Shown one piece after another: positions 25,533 to 35,125 of a DNA stretch of 54,049 nucleotides; the first letter of the stretch is position 1, and each line of letters opens with the position of its first letter. The stretch spans positions 1 to 54,049 of the forward strand of contig NZ_JAPJDA010000026.1 in NCBI RefSeq assembly GCF_026241755.1, in the 5' to 3' direction. A program made the position numbers and the translations under genes. A model generated the notes under the pieces. The model did no database searches. It saw only the letters and a list, made by a program, of their open reading frames with translations, and was not told where the DNA came from. The stretch comes from Salinimicrobium profundisediminis. Lineage in GTDB: Bacteria > Bacteroidota > Bacteroidia > Flavobacteriales > Flavobacteriaceae.

Positions 25533-25569
25533 AAAGGGGTCTCAAAAATGCCATTTTTGAGACCCCTTT
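25533..25569. repeat. Dispersed palindrome, copy 5, extended to 18-bp arms
   Basis: The arms AAAGGGGTCTCAAAAATG (25533-25550) and its exact complement (25552-25569) are centred on a single C at 25551. It is the longest version of the AAAAATGNCATTTTT family here, and may act as a bidirectional terminator. Confidence 0.8.
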
Positions 25570-25793
25570 TCAAATCAATCATATCAGGTGAATAACTACT
25601 TCTCCTAAAGTTTATCTTGTTATATATCTGCCTACAGAAGTATGGTCTGGAGGACTGGAATTCCTATTATCTAAGGACCATATGAATCCTTCTCCTGTAA
25701 AACATACATGGTCCAAAAGAGACCTTGCAGGTTTGGCTGGAAAAAGGGAAGGCAGTTATTGTAGCCCTTTAAAAATAAAAAACTTCTCACAAA

Positions 25794-25826
25794 AAACCTC
25801 ACAGGTTTTTAAAACCTGTGAGGTTT
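25794..25826. repeat. Palindrome with 16-bp perfect arms, REP-like
   Basis: AAACCTCACAGGTTTT and its complement are separated by one T. I recall similar AAACCTGTGAGGTTT units scattered in flavobacterial genomes. It lies 55 bp beyond the icmF stop and could serve as its terminator. Confidence 0.75.
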
Positions 25827-25880
25827 GAATATAAATTTTCAAGAGGTTCCCGACGTCGCTGTCGCACATCGGCTCTCTGC

Positions 25881-28800
25881 TTACATATTTCTCCTGTACT
25901 GCCCTCCTACTTCAAATAAAGCTGTAGTGATCTGTCCTAATGAACAAACCTTTGTAGCTTCCATAAGCACCTCAAAAATATTCTCATTCTGAATGGCAGC
26001 ATTTTTCACCTTTTCAAGGGTTGCATGTTCCAGTTCCTTCTTCGCCTCATGCAGGTCCTGCAATGTTTGGATCTGACTCTGTTTTTCCTCCTCGGTGGCA
26101 CGGATTACTTCTCCGGGAGTCACAGTTGGGGAACCTGTAGAGCTAAGGAAAGTATTTACTCCAATGATCGGGAAATCTCCATTGTGTTTTAGGGTTTCGT
26201 AGTAAAGACTCTCCTCCTGAATTTTACTCCGCTGGTACATGGTTTCCATTGCACCAAGAACGCCGCCTCTTTCGGTGATGCGGTCAAATTCCTGAAGTAC
26301 TGCTTCTTCCACAAGATCGGTAAGCTCTTCTATTATAAATGCTCCCTGGATTGGATTCTCATTCTTTGTTAACCCCAATTCTTTATTGATGATCAACTGT
26401 ATAGCCATCGCTCTTCTTACTGAAGCCTCTGTAGGCGTAGTAATAGCTTCATCGTAAGCATTGGTGTGCAAAGAATTACAGTTGTCATAAATAGCATAAA
26501 GCGCCTGAAGTGTGGTTCTTATGTCATTAAAATCAATTTCCTGTGCATGCAGTGATCTTCCGGAAGTCTGGATGTGGTACTTCAGCATCTGCGCCCGCGG
26601 ATTCGCACCGTACTTATACTTCAGGGCTTTTGCCCAGATCTTTCTCGCTACCCTTCCAATCACCGCATATTCGGGATCAACCCCGTTAGAGAAAAAGAAC
26701 GATAAATTCGGCCCGAATTTATTAATGTCCATTCCCCTGCTCAGGTAATATTCTACATAGGTGAATCCATTGGCAAGCGTTAGGGCGAGCTGCGTAATTG
26801 GGTTAGCCCCGGCTTCAGCGATGTGATAACCTGAAATAGAAACTGAATAGAAATTCCGTACATTTTCCTGAATGAAATATTCCTGTACGTCACCCATCAA
26901 CCTCAAAGCGAATTCTGTTGAAAAGATACAGGTGTTCTGCGCCTGATCTTCCTTCAGGATATCTGCCTGTACAGTTCCCCGCACCTGGCTAAGGGTCCTT
27001 TTTTTAATATCTTCATAAACATCTGCCGGCAACACCTGATCTCCGGTAACACCCAATAATATGAGTCCGAGTCCGTCATTTCCTTCCGGGAGTTCGCCTC
27101 TGTATTTTGGCTGCCCCATTCCTTTTTCAGCATAGATCTTATCGATCTTTTCCTGCACCTCTTTCTCAAGACCGTTCTCTTTGATGTATTTCTCACACTG
27201 CTGATCTATAGCAGCGTTCATAAAGAACCCAAGCAACATTGGCGCAGGACCGTTAATGGTCATACTTACGGAAGTCATAGGGTCGGCAAGATCAAAACCA
27301 GAATATAACTTCTTCGCATCATCGAGACAGCAGATTGACACTCCGGCATTCCCTATCTTTCCATAGATATCAGGGCGATGATCAGGATCGTTTCCGTAAA
27401 GCGTGACCGAATCAAATGCCGTAGAAAGTCGCTTTGCCGGTAAGCCCATACTCACGTAATGGAAACGGCGGTTGGTACGTTCCGGCGAACCTTCTCCCGC
27501 AAACATCCTGGTAGGATCTTCCCCCTGTCTTTTAAAAGGATACAATCCGGCAGTATAAGGGAATTCTCCCGGCACATTTTCCTGCAGGCACCATCTTAAA
27601 ATGTCACCCCAGGCCTGGTATTTTGGTAATGCAACCTTCGGGATCTGGGTATGGGAAAGGGATTCGGTATGGGTTTCAATTTTAATCTCCTTATCGCGCA
27701 CCTTAAAGGAGTAGATAGGATCTTTATATTTATTCACTTTTTCATCCCACCCGGTAACGATCTCCCAGTTGTAAGGATCGAGGTCCATTTTAACTTTATC
27801 AAACTCTTTCTTCAGTAGGTTTACCAGCTCCTCATTTTCTGAAGTTGTGGCATCCTTCAGCTCATCTTCTTCGAATCCGTATTGATTTAGACCGACCTTA
27901 GTTCCGGTTACCGATTCAATGGTTTTATATATTCCGTAGAGCTTTTGAGCAACTTCAGCCTGTGAGGCCGTTTTTTCATCATAGCTGCGGTTATTTTCTG
28001 AAATTTCAGAAAGATATCGCGTCCTGTTTGGCGGGATCACAAAGATCTTTTCACTCATTTCCTTTGAGATGTTGAAAGTAGAACTAAACTTACTTCCAAC
28101 TTTCTCATCGATCCTGTCCATGATCTGCTTGTAAAGCGTGTTCATACCGGGATCGTTGAATTGAGAAGCAATAGTTCCAAAAACAGGAAGACTATCAGGG
28201 TTTTCATGCCACAACCCGTGGTTGCGCTGATATTGTTTTTTCACATCGCGAAGGGCGTCTAGAGCACCACGTTTATCGAATTTGTTGATCGCTACAAGAT
28301 CGGCAAAGTCGAGCATATCGATCTTTTCCAGCTGAGTAGCTGCCCCAAATTCGGGCGTCATCACATAAAGTGAAACATCAGAATGCTCCAGGATCTCTGT
28401 ATCACTTTGCCCAATTCCCGAAGTTTCCAGAACAATAAGGTCATAACTCGCGGCTTTTAGCACCTCAATGGCTTCAGCAACATATTTTGACAGGGCAAGA
28501 TTAGATTGACGGGTAGCCAAAGACCTCATATAAACCCGTGGATTGTTGATCGCATTCATCCTGATACGATCTCCTAAAAGGGCTCCGCCAGTCTTCCTTT
28601 TTGAAGGGTCTACAGAAATAATCCCAATAGTTTTTTCAGGAAAATCCATAAGGTAGCGCCGCACAAGCTCATCTACCAAAGAAGATTTTCCGGCACCTCC
28701 TGTTCCGGTAATTCCCAGCACGGGGATCTCTTTTTCTTTATTTTCAGAATGGATCCTATCAAGAGTTTCTTTGGCAACTTCAGGAAAATTCTCGGCAGCC

Positions 28801-29318
28801 GAAATCACCCTCGCAATAGCTCCCGGGGTTTTCTTCTCCAACTCTTCTACCTCCCCGTTGAGGCTGTCCCCCAGCGGGTAATCAGATTTTTTCACCAGGT
28901 CGTTGATCATTCCCTGCAGCCCAAGTTCGCGGCCATCATCGGGAGAATAGATCCTGGTAATTCCGTATTCTTCAAGCTCTTTGATCTCTTCAGGCAGAAT
29001 TACACCGCCACCGCCGCCAAAGATCTTGATGTGCCCGGCCCCTTTTTCTTTAAGCAGATCGTGCATATATTTAAAGTATTCGGTATGCCCACCCTGGTAG
29101 GAGGTCATGGCAATGGCATTGGCATCTTCCTGGATTGCACAATTCACCACCTCCTCCACACTGCGGTCATGCCCCAGGTGAATTACCTCTACTCCCGTAG
29201 ACTGGATGATACGGCGCATAATATTTATGGCGGCATCATGCCCGTCAAAGAGCGAAGCTGCGGTTACAATTCTTACTTTATTATTAGGTTTATAAGGAGC
29301 TTGTTGTTCCATGTTCAA
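25881..29318 (-). CDS. icmF: Fused isobutyryl-CoA-type mutase IcmF
   Basis: This 1145-residue adenosylcobalamin enzyme combines three modules. The N-terminal B12-binding domain has His27 in DGHDAA as the expected lower axial ligand. A MeaB-like G-protein chaperone has a P-loop at 205-212 (GTGGAGKS) and NKFD near 345. The large mutase barrel starts at about residue 560 and ends in [19 protein letters not shown]. Residues equivalent to the substrate-discriminating Tyr and Arg of methylmalonyl-CoA mutase are Phe595 and Gln794, as in characterised IcmF, so isobutyryl/n-butyryl-CoA interconversion is the better call; relatives also act on pivalyl/isovaleryl-CoA. An insert at about 705-780 makes it ~50 residues longer than the proteobacterial enzyme I compared from memory. 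It is monocistronic. Confidence 0.9.
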   Translation of the reverse strand: MNMEQQAPYKPNNKVRIVTAASLFDGHDAAINIMRRIIQSTGVEVIHLGHDRSVEEVVNCAIQEDANAIAMTSYQGGHTEYFKYMHDLLKEKGAGHIKIFGGGGGVILPEEIKELEEYGITRIYSPDDGRELGLQGMINDLVKKSDYPLGDSLNGEVEELEKKTPGAIARVISAAENFPEVAKETLDRIHSENKEKEIPVLGITGTGGAGKSSLVDELVRRYLMDFPEKTIGIISVDPSKRKTGGALLGDRIRMNAINNPRVYMRSLATRQSNLALSKYVAEAIEVLKAASYDLIVLETSGIGQSDTEILEHSDVSLYVMTPEFGAATQLEKIDMLDFADLVAINKFDKRGALDALRDVKKQYQRNHGLWHENPDSLPVFGTIASQFNDPGMNTLYKQIMDRIDEKVGSKFSSTFNISKEMSEKIFVIPPNRTRYLSEISENNRSYDEKTASQAEVAQKLYGIYKTIESVTGTKVGLNQYGFEEDELKDATTSENEELVNLLKKEFDKVKMDLDPYNWEIVTGWDEKVNKYKDPIYSFKVRDKEIKIETHTESLSHTQIPKVALPKYQAWGDILRWCLQENVPGEFPYTAGLYPFKRQGEDPTRMFAGEGSPERTNRRFHYVSMGLPAKRLSTAFDSVTLYGNDPDHRPDIYGKIGNAGVSICCLDDAKKLYSGFDLADPMTSVSMTINGPAPMLLGFFMNAAIDQQCEKYIKENGLEKEVQEKIDKIYAEKGMGQPKYRGELPEGNDGLGLILLGVTGDQVLPADVYEDIKKRTLSQVRGTVQADILKEDQAQNTCIFSTEFALRLMGDVQEYFIQENVRNFYSVSISGYHIAEAGANPITQLALTLANGFTYVEYYLSRGMDINKFGPNLSFFFSNGVDPEYAVIGRVARKIWAKALKYKYGANPRAQMLKYHIQTSGRSLHAQEIDFNDIRTTLQALYAIYDNCNSLHTNAYDEAITTPTEASVRRAMAIQLIINKELGLTKNENPIQGAFIIEELTDLVEEAVLQEFDRITERGGVLGAMETMYQRSKIQEESLYYETLKHNGDFPIIGVNTFLSSTGSPTVTPGEVIRATEEEKQSQIQTLQDLHEAKKELEHATLEKVKNAAIQNENIFEVLMEATKVCSLGQITTALFEVGGQYRRNM

Positions 29319-29453
29319 TTTTATGATCTATTTAAGCATGCAATTTACGAAAATTGAAATAGTTGGTAACTAGATTTACAAATAGCACAAAGTCTACCTC
29401 GTATTAGTGCAAATGCTATGATTTATCTACTTTTAAAGGCCCAAATATAAGCC

Positions 29454-30305
29454 ATGTCAAGTTTCATACTCTTAATTCATTGCCCCGATAAAGCCGGAAT
29501 TATTTCAAAGGTCACCTCCTTCATTTTTAATCGTAAAGGAAACATAGTATACATTGATCAATATGTAGATGTAGAAAATTCAATATTTGTAATGAGGCTG
29601 GAATGTGAATTTTTAGACGCTACAAATATTGACTCGCTTAAGCAAGCATTTTCTGAAGAACTGGCAGTGCCATATCAAATGTTTTGGCGAATATATTCAG
29701 CAGAAGCTAAATTGAGAATGGGCATTTTTGTATCAAAATATGACCATTGCCTTTATGACCTTTTGGGAAGACACAAAGCCGGGGAACTTCCCGTAGATAT
29801 TCCTTTGATCATTAGCAACCACGAATACTTGCGTTCTACAGCCGAAAAATTTGATATTCCTTTTTATCATGTCCCCATTACCAAAAACAATAAACCCGAA
29901 GCTGAAAAAAGACATTTAGAATTGCTGCGACAGGAAAAAATAGACTTTTTTGTTCTGGCCAGATATATGCAAATTATTCCCGATGGGCTTATTGAAGCAT
30001 ATCCAAATCGCATTATCAATATCCACCACTCTTTCCTGCCGGCTTTTGCAGGGGCCAAACCTTATCATTCTGCTTATAAACGCGGAGTAAAAATCATTGG
30101 TGCTACTTCACATTACGTCACCGCCCAGTTAGATGAGGGGCCAATTATTGAACAGGATATTACCCGAATTTCTCACACCCATTCTATAAAAGATCTTATC
30201 CTCAAAGGCAGGGACCTGGAAAAAGTAGTTCTGGCAAGGGCGATAAAATTACATATTGACCGAAAAACGCTCGTGTACAATAACAAGACCATAGTATTTA
30301 TATAA
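29454..30305 (+). CDS. purU: Formyltetrahydrofolate deformylase
   Basis: The 283-residue enzyme hydrolyses 10-formyl-THF to formate and THF. It has an N-terminal ACT domain (ILLIHCPDKAGIISKVTSFI) and a C-terminal formyltransferase-like domain. The active-site block NIHHSFLPAFAGAKPYHSAY carries the catalytic His, and the conserved Asp is in GATSHYVTAQLDEGPIIEQD. It is divergent from icmF and monocistronic. Confidence 0.95.
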   Translation: MSSFILLIHCPDKAGIISKVTSFIFNRKGNIVYIDQYVDVENSIFVMRLECEFLDATNIDSLKQAFSEELAVPYQMFWRIYSAEAKLRMGIFVSKYDHCLYDLLGRHKAGELPVDIPLIISNHEYLRSTAEKFDIPFYHVPITKNNKPEAEKRHLELLRQEKIDFFVLARYMQIIPDGLIEAYPNRIINIHHSFLPAFAGAKPYHSAYKRGVKIIGATSHYVTAQLDEGPIIEQDITRISHTHSIKDLILKGRDLEKVVLARAIKLHIDRKTLVYNNKTIVFI

Positions 30306-30349
30306 TTAAGAGTAAAATTCGCCCGGCAAATAGCGGGAATTTTAATAAC

Positions 30350-30357
30350 TATCTTTG
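30350..30357 (+). promoter_or_regulatory. Putative -7 box for the DUF4197 gene
   Basis: TATCTTTG ends 12 bp before the ATG at 30370, implying a leader of only about 6-8 nt. No clear -33 element is visible. Confidence 0.4.
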
Positions 30358-30369
30358 AAAAAAATTATC

Positions 30370-31074
30370 ATGAAAAAATTTGTAACCCTTATATTTCTCC
30401 CGCTTTTTTTCGGCTGTGCCGAATTACAACAAATAGCCGATTCGCTTCCGCAGGAAGGAACAGGGATTTCTAATGCCGAAGTAGCTGCAGGCCTGCGACA
30501 GGCGCTCAATTTTGGGATAGACAAGCAGGTGACCAAACTAACACAGGAAGATGGTTTCTTTAAGAATGAACTGGTGCGCATTGGGCTTCCTCCCGAATTA
30601 CAAAAAGTAGATCAAACCCTACGCGACATTGGGTTGAGTTCTCTGGCCGATGAAGGTTTACGTGTGCTCAACCGGGCCGCTGAAGATGCGGTACAGGAAG
30701 CTACACCTATTTTTGTAGATGCCGTAAAGCAAATCACCTTTACCGATGCTAAAAATATTTTACTGGGAGACGACATTGCTGCAACAACTTACCTGGCCAA
30801 TAAAACCACAGAGCCTCTCTATTCAAAATTCAACCCTGTGATCACCAATTCCCTTGAAAAAGTGGGAGCCACCCAGGTATGGACAAAAATTATTGAAAGA
30901 TACAACGCCATTCCGCTTACCAATAACGTCAATCCCGATCTTGCCGATTATGTGACACAACAAGCTCTTCAAGGGGTTTACACCATGATCGCAGTTGAAG
31001 AAAAGGAAATAAGGAACGACTTTTCTGCCCGTACCACCAATCTGCTGAAGCGCGTTTTTGCTTTGCAGGACTAG
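30370..31074 (+). CDS. DUF4197 lipoprotein
   Basis: This 234-residue protein has a lipobox (LPLFFGC) at about residue 16. The DUF4197 domain covers the rest: EVAAGLRQALNFGIDKQV, FFKNELVRIGLPPELQKVDQ and the C-terminal VNPDLADYVTQQALQGVYTM. It is predicted to be mostly helical. The start was placed at the ATG giving MKKFVTLIF; a TTG five codons earlier is less likely because it falls inside the putative -7 box. Function is unknown. Confidence 0.87.
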   Translation: MKKFVTLIFLPLFFGCAELQQIADSLPQEGTGISNAEVAAGLRQALNFGIDKQVTKLTQEDGFFKNELVRIGLPPELQKVDQTLRDIGLSSLADEGLRVLNRAAEDAVQEATPIFVDAVKQITFTDAKNILLGDDIAATTYLANKTTEPLYSKFNPVITNSLEKVGATQVWTKIIERYNAIPLTNNVNPDLADYVTQQALQGVYTMIAVEEKEIRNDFSARTTNLLKRVFALQD

Positions 31075-31227
31075 AAAAGACTAAGGTTTAAGGATTAAAG
31101 TTTAATCCATTTTAGCTGTACAAAAAGTCTCGATTCTGTTGAAGCATTGCTGTTGCGAGTTGTGGGTTTTTCCTGTTGCAGGTTGCGCGCTGAAAATCTT
31201 TAATTACCTAAAGGTTAGAAAGAGGTT

Positions 31228-31247
31228 CCAAAAATGGCATTTTAAGG
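31228..31247. repeat. Dispersed palindrome, copy 6 (imperfect)
   Basis: CCAAAAATG-G-CATTTTAAGG; the centre is 31237. The right arm has lost one T. Confidence 0.6.
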
Positions 31248-31456
31248 AGGAACAGTAATTTAAAATTTACTCCCTATACCTTAAGCATTACTCATTGAAA
31301 AATGGGGTTATGAACAGTGAATAATTCCTTTAAACCCTTGTAGAACCTCAACTCTATGAGTCTGCCTTATAACTTTTTAACAAGAGAGACCAGGGTTCAA
31401 CACAGTTTTACCATTAAGTTAACTTTCAGTTATGAATTCTTCGAAAAACTGCAGGA

Positions 31457-31464
31457 TATCTTTG
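31457..31464 (+). promoter_or_regulatory. Putative -7 box for the Lacal_2735-type gene
   Basis: TATCTTTG lies 18 bp before the ATG at 31483; no clear -33 element. Confidence 0.4.
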
Positions 31465-31482
31465 CAGTATTAATATAAGTAT

Positions 31483-31668
31483 ATGTTTCGATTATTTGAA
31501 CCCAGATCTACGTTGGAAAGGCTTCGTGAGAAGTACTGTTTTCTCATGCGCCGTTCTTTTGAGCTCGCTTTAGTGGATAAGCTGCGAAGTGACATGCTCA
31601 ATGATAAGGCGTGCAAGATCTTAAAAGAGATCCGTCGTATGGAGCAGAGTCAGGATAAAACAGCCTGA
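31483..31668 (+). CDS. Lacal_2735 family small protein
   Basis: The 61-residue protein resembles the Lacal_2735 family of short helical Bacteroidota proteins: MFRLFEPRSTLERLREKY at the start, a helix with basic face, and KACKILKEIRRME near the end. It is somewhat divergent: the usual poly-Lys after the N-terminal MFxLF is missing and it carries two Cys residues. No function is known. Its last 19 bp overlap the convergent BtuF-like gene. Confidence 0.7.
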   Translation: MFRLFEPRSTLERLREKYCFLMRRSFELALVDKLRSDMLNDKACKILKEIRRMEQSQDKTA

Positions 31669-32447
31669 ACTTTCCTGAAGTAGGTAAAAGCAGCCTTAAG
31701 GCGCGACCCATACCAGCTAAAGTATTCCCCGTCCACAACCTGGATGCAGCCCAACTTCACTTCTTTTTTCAAAGCTTCTACATCTTTCTCTTTAAAAGGA
31801 AATGGTTCTGTAGAAAGCAGTACCACCTCCACCTCTCTTTCATCGAGCTGTGCCAGGGATATTTCGGGGTAACGGGAGTCCTCTTCTAAAAAGGCATTTT
31901 TGAAGCGGTTAAGTTCCAGCAGGTGATCTATAAAAGTATCTTTCCCTGCCACCATCCACGGATTTTTCCAGATAAAGTACGCCACTTTTCGCTCCGGAAA
32001 ATCTTTGACGTATTCCTGAAAATCTGCTTTTTCTAGCTCTATCTTTTCAATTATTTCTGAAGCTTTGTCGATCACTTGAAAGATTTCGCCGTATTGCCTG
32101 ATGAGTTCGAGGGAATCATCTATAGTGTAGATATCTGAAACATGAACGGGAGCGATCTTTTCAAGCTCCGTAACCATTTCTTGGGTGTTTTCTTCCTTAT
32201 TACAGAGGATGATATCGGGTTGCAGTGCTGCTATGCGGTCAAAATGCACCTGTTTGGTACCCCCAACCACCTTTTTCTGCTTCCTGAGGTCTTCGGGATG
32301 CACACAGAATTTTGTTATTCCCAAAATTTGCTGCTCAAGCCCAAGATCAACCAGCAATTCCGTCTGGCTGGGCACCAGGCTCACAATTCGTTGCGGAGTT
32401 TCCTTCAGCTCAATTTTTCGGTTTAACTGGTCGTAGAAGGTGTTCAT
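31650..32447 (-). CDS. BtuF-like helical-backbone metal/cobalamin-binding protein, no signal peptide
   Basis: The 265-residue protein has the two-lobed helical-backbone receptor fold of cobalamin and iron-chelate binding proteins: RIVSLVPSQTELLVDLGL near the N-terminus, then HFDRIAALQPDIILCNKEEN and the C-terminal YFSWYGSRLKAAFTYF. It starts at an ATG giving MNTFYDQLNRKIEL and has neither signal peptide nor lipobox, so it is predicted to be cytoplasmic, unlike transporter-linked BtuF. No permease or ATPase genes are adjacent. It may be a cytosolic corrinoid-binding protein; the B12-dependent icmF lies 2.3 kb away, which is only circumstantial. Confidence 0.82.
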   Translation of the reverse strand: MNTFYDQLNRKIELKETPQRIVSLVPSQTELLVDLGLEQQILGITKFCVHPEDLRKQKKVVGGTKQVHFDRIAALQPDIILCNKEENTQEMVTELEKIAPVHVSDIYTIDDSLELIRQYGEIFQVIDKASEIIEKIELEKADFQEYVKDFPERKVAYFIWKNPWMVAGKDTFIDHLLELNRFKNAFLEEDSRYPEISLAQLDEREVEVVLLSTEPFPFKEKDVEALKKEVKLGCIQVVDGEYFSWYGSRLKAAFTYFRKVQAVLS

Positions 32448-32462
32448 GATCAAAAAATATGA

Positions 32463-32489
32463 GGTGCCAAAAATGCCATTTTTGACAGG
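32463..32489. repeat. Dispersed palindrome, copy 7
   Basis: GGTGCC, AAAAATG-C-CATTTTT, GACAGG; the centre is 32476. It lies in the 59-bp gap between pyrF and the BtuF-like gene. Confidence 0.75.
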
Positions 32490-32506
32490 TCTTTCCGAAG
32501 AAATTC

Positions 32507-33316
32507 CTATAAAAATGTTGCCATTTCCTGCTGTAGCTTTTCTGCTTCTGCCGCAGCTGCTTCAGCAAAATCCATTCCTTCCGAAGCATAGATAATAGCA
32601 CGGGACGCATTTACGAGCAGGCCTACATTACGGTTCATCCCGAATTTACATACTTCTTCCAAACTTCCGCCCTGGGCACCAACTCCCGGCACCAGGAGGA
32701 AACTTTCAGGAATAATTTTTCGAATATCCTTTAAAAATTCTGCTTTTGTAGCACCAACCACGTACATGAGATTTTGCCCATTATTCCATTTTTTAGAGGT
32801 TTTGATCACTTCTTTATAAAGTTCCTCTCCATTTATGGTTTGTGTCTGAAAATCATAAGCCCCGGCGTTAGAAGTCAGGGCCAGTAAAATGGTGTGTTTA
32901 TCTTCATAGGCCAAAAATGGCTCTACGGAATCTTTTCCCATGTAAGGGGCCACGGTGACCGAATCAAACTGCAAATCTTCAAAAAAGGCCTTTGCATACA
33001 TGCCCGAAGTATTGCCAATATCCCCCCTTTTTGCATCGGCAATGGTAAAGATATCGGGGTGATTTTCGTTCAGGTAATTAATGGTTTTTTCCAGTGCTTT
33101 CCAGCCCTTTATTCCATGTGCTTCGTAAAAAGCCAGGTTGGGCTTGTAAGCCACAGCCAGGTGATGGGTGGCATCAATAATGGCCTTGTTAAAAGCGAAA
33201 ACAGGATCTTCTTCTTTTAAAAGATGTTGAGGAATCTTCTCAAGGTCTACATCAAGCCCCACGCATAAAAAGGACTTTTTGAGGCGTATTTGTTCGGTAA
33301 GCTGGGAAGTGGTCAT
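32507..33316 (-). CDS. pyrF: Orotidine 5'-phosphate decarboxylase
   Basis: The 269-residue enzyme makes UMP from OMP, the last step of pyrimidine biosynthesis. It is the longer type 2 form: [12 protein letters not shown] near the start, the catalytic Lys-Asp cluster in [20 protein letters not shown], and [16 protein letters not shown] for phosphate binding. It is downstream of prfA, with an intrinsic terminator hairpin ending about 14 bp before its start codon; expression must come from readthrough or a promoter inside prfA. Confidence 0.96.
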   Translation of the reverse strand: MTTSQLTEQIRLKKSFLCVGLDVDLEKIPQHLLKEEDPVFAFNKAIIDATHHLAVAYKPNLAFYEAHGIKGWKALEKTINYLNENHPDIFTIADAKRGDIGNTSGMYAKAFFEDLQFDSVTVAPYMGKDSVEPFLAYEDKHTILLALTSNAGAYDFQTQTINGEELYKEVIKTSKKWNNGQNLMYVVGATKAEFLKDIRKIIPESFLLVPGVGAQGGSLEEVCKFGMNRNVGLLVNASRAIIYASEGMDFAEAAAAEAEKLQQEMATFL

Positions 33317-33325
33317 TGGCTGGAA

Positions 33326-33357
33326 ATAAAAAAAGCTGCCGGAGTGCGGCAGCTTTT
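33326..33357 (-). terminator. Terminator between prfA and pyrF
   Basis: AAAAGCTGCCG at 33331-33341 pairs with CGGCAGCTTTT at 33347-33357, followed by seven T residues on the minus strand. It is strong in appearance and sits directly in the pyrF leader. Confidence 0.88.
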
Positions 33358-33368
33358 GGAATTATGTT

Positions 33369-34445
33369 CTAAAAAACGTCGGAATTCTCTTTCAGTTTTT
33401 CTGTGTTTTCTACTAGTTGTAATTCGTCGAGGATCTTCTGGATATCTCCGTTGATGATGTTCCCAAGATCGTAAAGGGTAAGACCAATTCGGTGATCGGT
33501 TACACGGCCCTGTGCATAATTGTAAGTTCGGATCTTTGCACTCCTGTCTCCGCTGGAAACCATAGAGTTTCTCTTGGCTGCATCGGCTTCCATTTTCTTG
33601 GCCAGCTCCTGCTCATAAAGCCTTGACCTCAACACGCGGAATGCCTTTTCCTTGTTCTTATGCTGGGATTTTTGATCCTGGCACTGCGCCACCAATCCTG
33701 TAGGGATGTGAGTTAAACGCACCGCGGAATAAGTGGTGTTCACCGACTGCCCACCTGGTCCTGAAGAACAGAAATAGTCAATTCGCACCTCTTTTGGATC
33801 GATCTCCACATCAAATTCTTCGGCTTCTGGTAATACCATAACCGTAGCGGCAGAGGTATGTACCCGCCCCTGGGTTTCAGTTTGCGGTACCCGTTGCACA
33901 CGGTGTACCCCGGCTTCAAATTTTAATGTTCCGTAGACATCTTCGCCGGTCACGTCAAAAATGATTTCTTTGAATCCGCCGCTGGTACCCTCGCTAAAAT
34001 CAACAATCTGGTGTTTCCAGCCTTTGCTTTCAATATATTTGGTGTACATGCGATAAAGGTCTCCTGCAAAAATACTGGCCTCGTCCCCACCTGTACCGGC
34101 ACGAATCTCCATCACCACGTTCTTGGCGTCTTCGGGATCTTTTGGCACAAGCATCATCCTTATCTTCTCCTCCATTCCGGGAATCTGCTCTTTGGCTTCT
34201 TCGAGTTGAAGTTTGGCCATATCTGTCATCTCGGGATCACTGCCATCGGCGATGATCTCTTCGGCCTCTTTTTTATTCTCGATAAGGCTCACGTACTCGG
34301 CGCGAACGTCCATCAATTTCTTTAACTCCTTGTACTCTTTATTTAGCTCTATATAGCGCTTTTGATCGGCAATCACGTCGGGCTGAATGATCAGGTCATT
34401 CACCTCGTCAAAACGCTGCTTCACAATATTCAATTTCTCGATCAT
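33369..34445 (-). CDS. prfA: Peptide chain release factor 1
   Basis: The 358-residue factor reads UAA and UAG and triggers peptide release. The GGQ motif is in [20 protein letters not shown], the PCRF domain has [20 protein letters not shown], and the anticodon-like loop is around [15 protein letters not shown]. Length and the C-terminal helix match RF1 rather than RF2. It ends at the terminator that precedes pyrF. Confidence 0.97.
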   Translation of the reverse strand: MIEKLNIVKQRFDEVNDLIIQPDVIADQKRYIELNKEYKELKKLMDVRAEYVSLIENKKEAEEIIADGSDPEMTDMAKLQLEEAKEQIPGMEEKIRMMLVPKDPEDAKNVVMEIRAGTGGDEASIFAGDLYRMYTKYIESKGWKHQIVDFSEGTSGGFKEIIFDVTGEDVYGTLKFEAGVHRVQRVPQTETQGRVHTSAATVMVLPEAEEFDVEIDPKEVRIDYFCSSGPGGQSVNTTYSAVRLTHIPTGLVAQCQDQKSQHKNKEKAFRVLRSRLYEQELAKKMEADAAKRNSMVSSGDRSAKIRTYNYAQGRVTDHRIGLTLYDLGNIINGDIQKILDELQLVENTEKLKENSDVF

Positions 34446-34623
34446 AACATCTCCTTAAAGCAGCAAATTTACGATAAATCTGTCGGATTTCTGAAAAGGA
34501 TTTGTGCTGGAGATAAAAATTATTCAGCAAGGACATGTTCGATATTGCGAAGATATTTCTCGCAGAGTCTGCAAAGGAAAAAGCGCATAGATCGCAAAGT
34601 AATTCTAAATGATGCTTCTTTTG

Positions 34624-34631
34624 TATCTTTA
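34624..34631 (+). promoter_or_regulatory. Putative -7 box for msrA
   Basis: TATCTTTA ends 5 bp before the first possible ATG (34637) and 14 bp before the second (34646). If real, it favours the second start. A similar TACTTTAGAATAATG string precedes the GxxExxY gene. Confidence 0.35.
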
Positions 34632-34636
34632 GAACA

Positions 34637-35125
34637 ATGAGTAAAATGAACAAAATAGGCCTGGGCGGAGGTTGTCACTGGTGTACCGAAGCAGTTTTCC
34701 AGTCGGTGGAAGGCGTGCTGAAGGTGGAGCAGGGATATATTGCTTCTGAAGCTCCAGCCGATACATTCTCTGAAGCTGTCATTGTGCATTACCTTCCAAA
34801 AATGACAAATTTGGAGCGGCTTTTAGAGGTGCATCTTCATACGCACAATTCCACTTCAAATCATTCGTTTCGGGATAAATATCGTAGTGCTGTTTACTTT
34901 TTCTCTTCGGAAGATGAAGTGGAAATTAGAAAGATCCTGAAAAAACTTCAGCAGCAATTTAAGGAACTCCTGGTGACGCAGGTATTGGCGTTCAATGAAT
35001 TTAAGGCTTCGAGGGAGCAGATACAGGATTACTACCGAAAAAATCCGGATGCTCCTTTTTGTAGGAGATATATTGAACCGAAGTTGGAGGTTCTGGACAA
35101 AATTTCTCGCAAAGGGCGCAATTAA
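34637..35125 (+). CDS. msrA: Peptide-methionine (S)-S-oxide reductase, divergent MsrA
   Basis: The 162-residue protein repairs Met-S-oxide if active. The catalytic Cys is in GLGGGCHWCTEAVFQSVEGV (classical GCFWG becomes GCHWC), and the later conserved block is HLHTHNSTSNHSFRDKYRSA with the Tyr-Arg-Ser. This two-Cys, His-containing variant is typical of a flavobacterial subgroup. A start at Met4 is possible. The last codons (SRKGRN) run into repetitive CTCGCAAAG-type sequence, and the stop codon touches the left inverted repeat of the GxxExxY cassette. Confidence 0.85.
   Translation: MSKMNKIGLGGGCHWCTEAVFQSVEGVLKVEQGYIASEAPADTFSEAVIVHYLPKMTNLERLLEVHLHTHNSTSNHSFRDKYRSAVYFFSSEDEVEIRKILKKLQQQFKELLVTQVLAFNEFKASREQIQDYYRKNPDAPFCRRYIEPKLEVLDKISRKGRN

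Larger units (their letters stand above)
25497..25880. other. Intergenic region between convergent genes with two long palindromes
   Basis: No gene is seen. The stretch separates the tail of the ligD-type cluster from the tail of icmF. It contains an 18-bp-arm palindrome at 25533-25569 and a 16-bp-arm palindrome at 25794-25826, either of which could end transcription from both sides. Confidence 0.6.
31075..31482. other. Intergenic region, one palindrome copy
   Basis: I find no gene in these 408 bp. It holds one dispersed palindrome (31228-31247) and a TATCTTTG promoter box at its right end. Confidence 0.55.

Noticed and set aside
34553-34567. CTCGCAGAG/CTCGCAAAG motifs on both sides of msrA as ends of a larger mobile unit
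   Set aside because: Matches are short and in direct, degenerate form; similar strings are common in Bacteroidota intergenic DNA. Only the inverted repeats around the GxxExxY gene are convincing.
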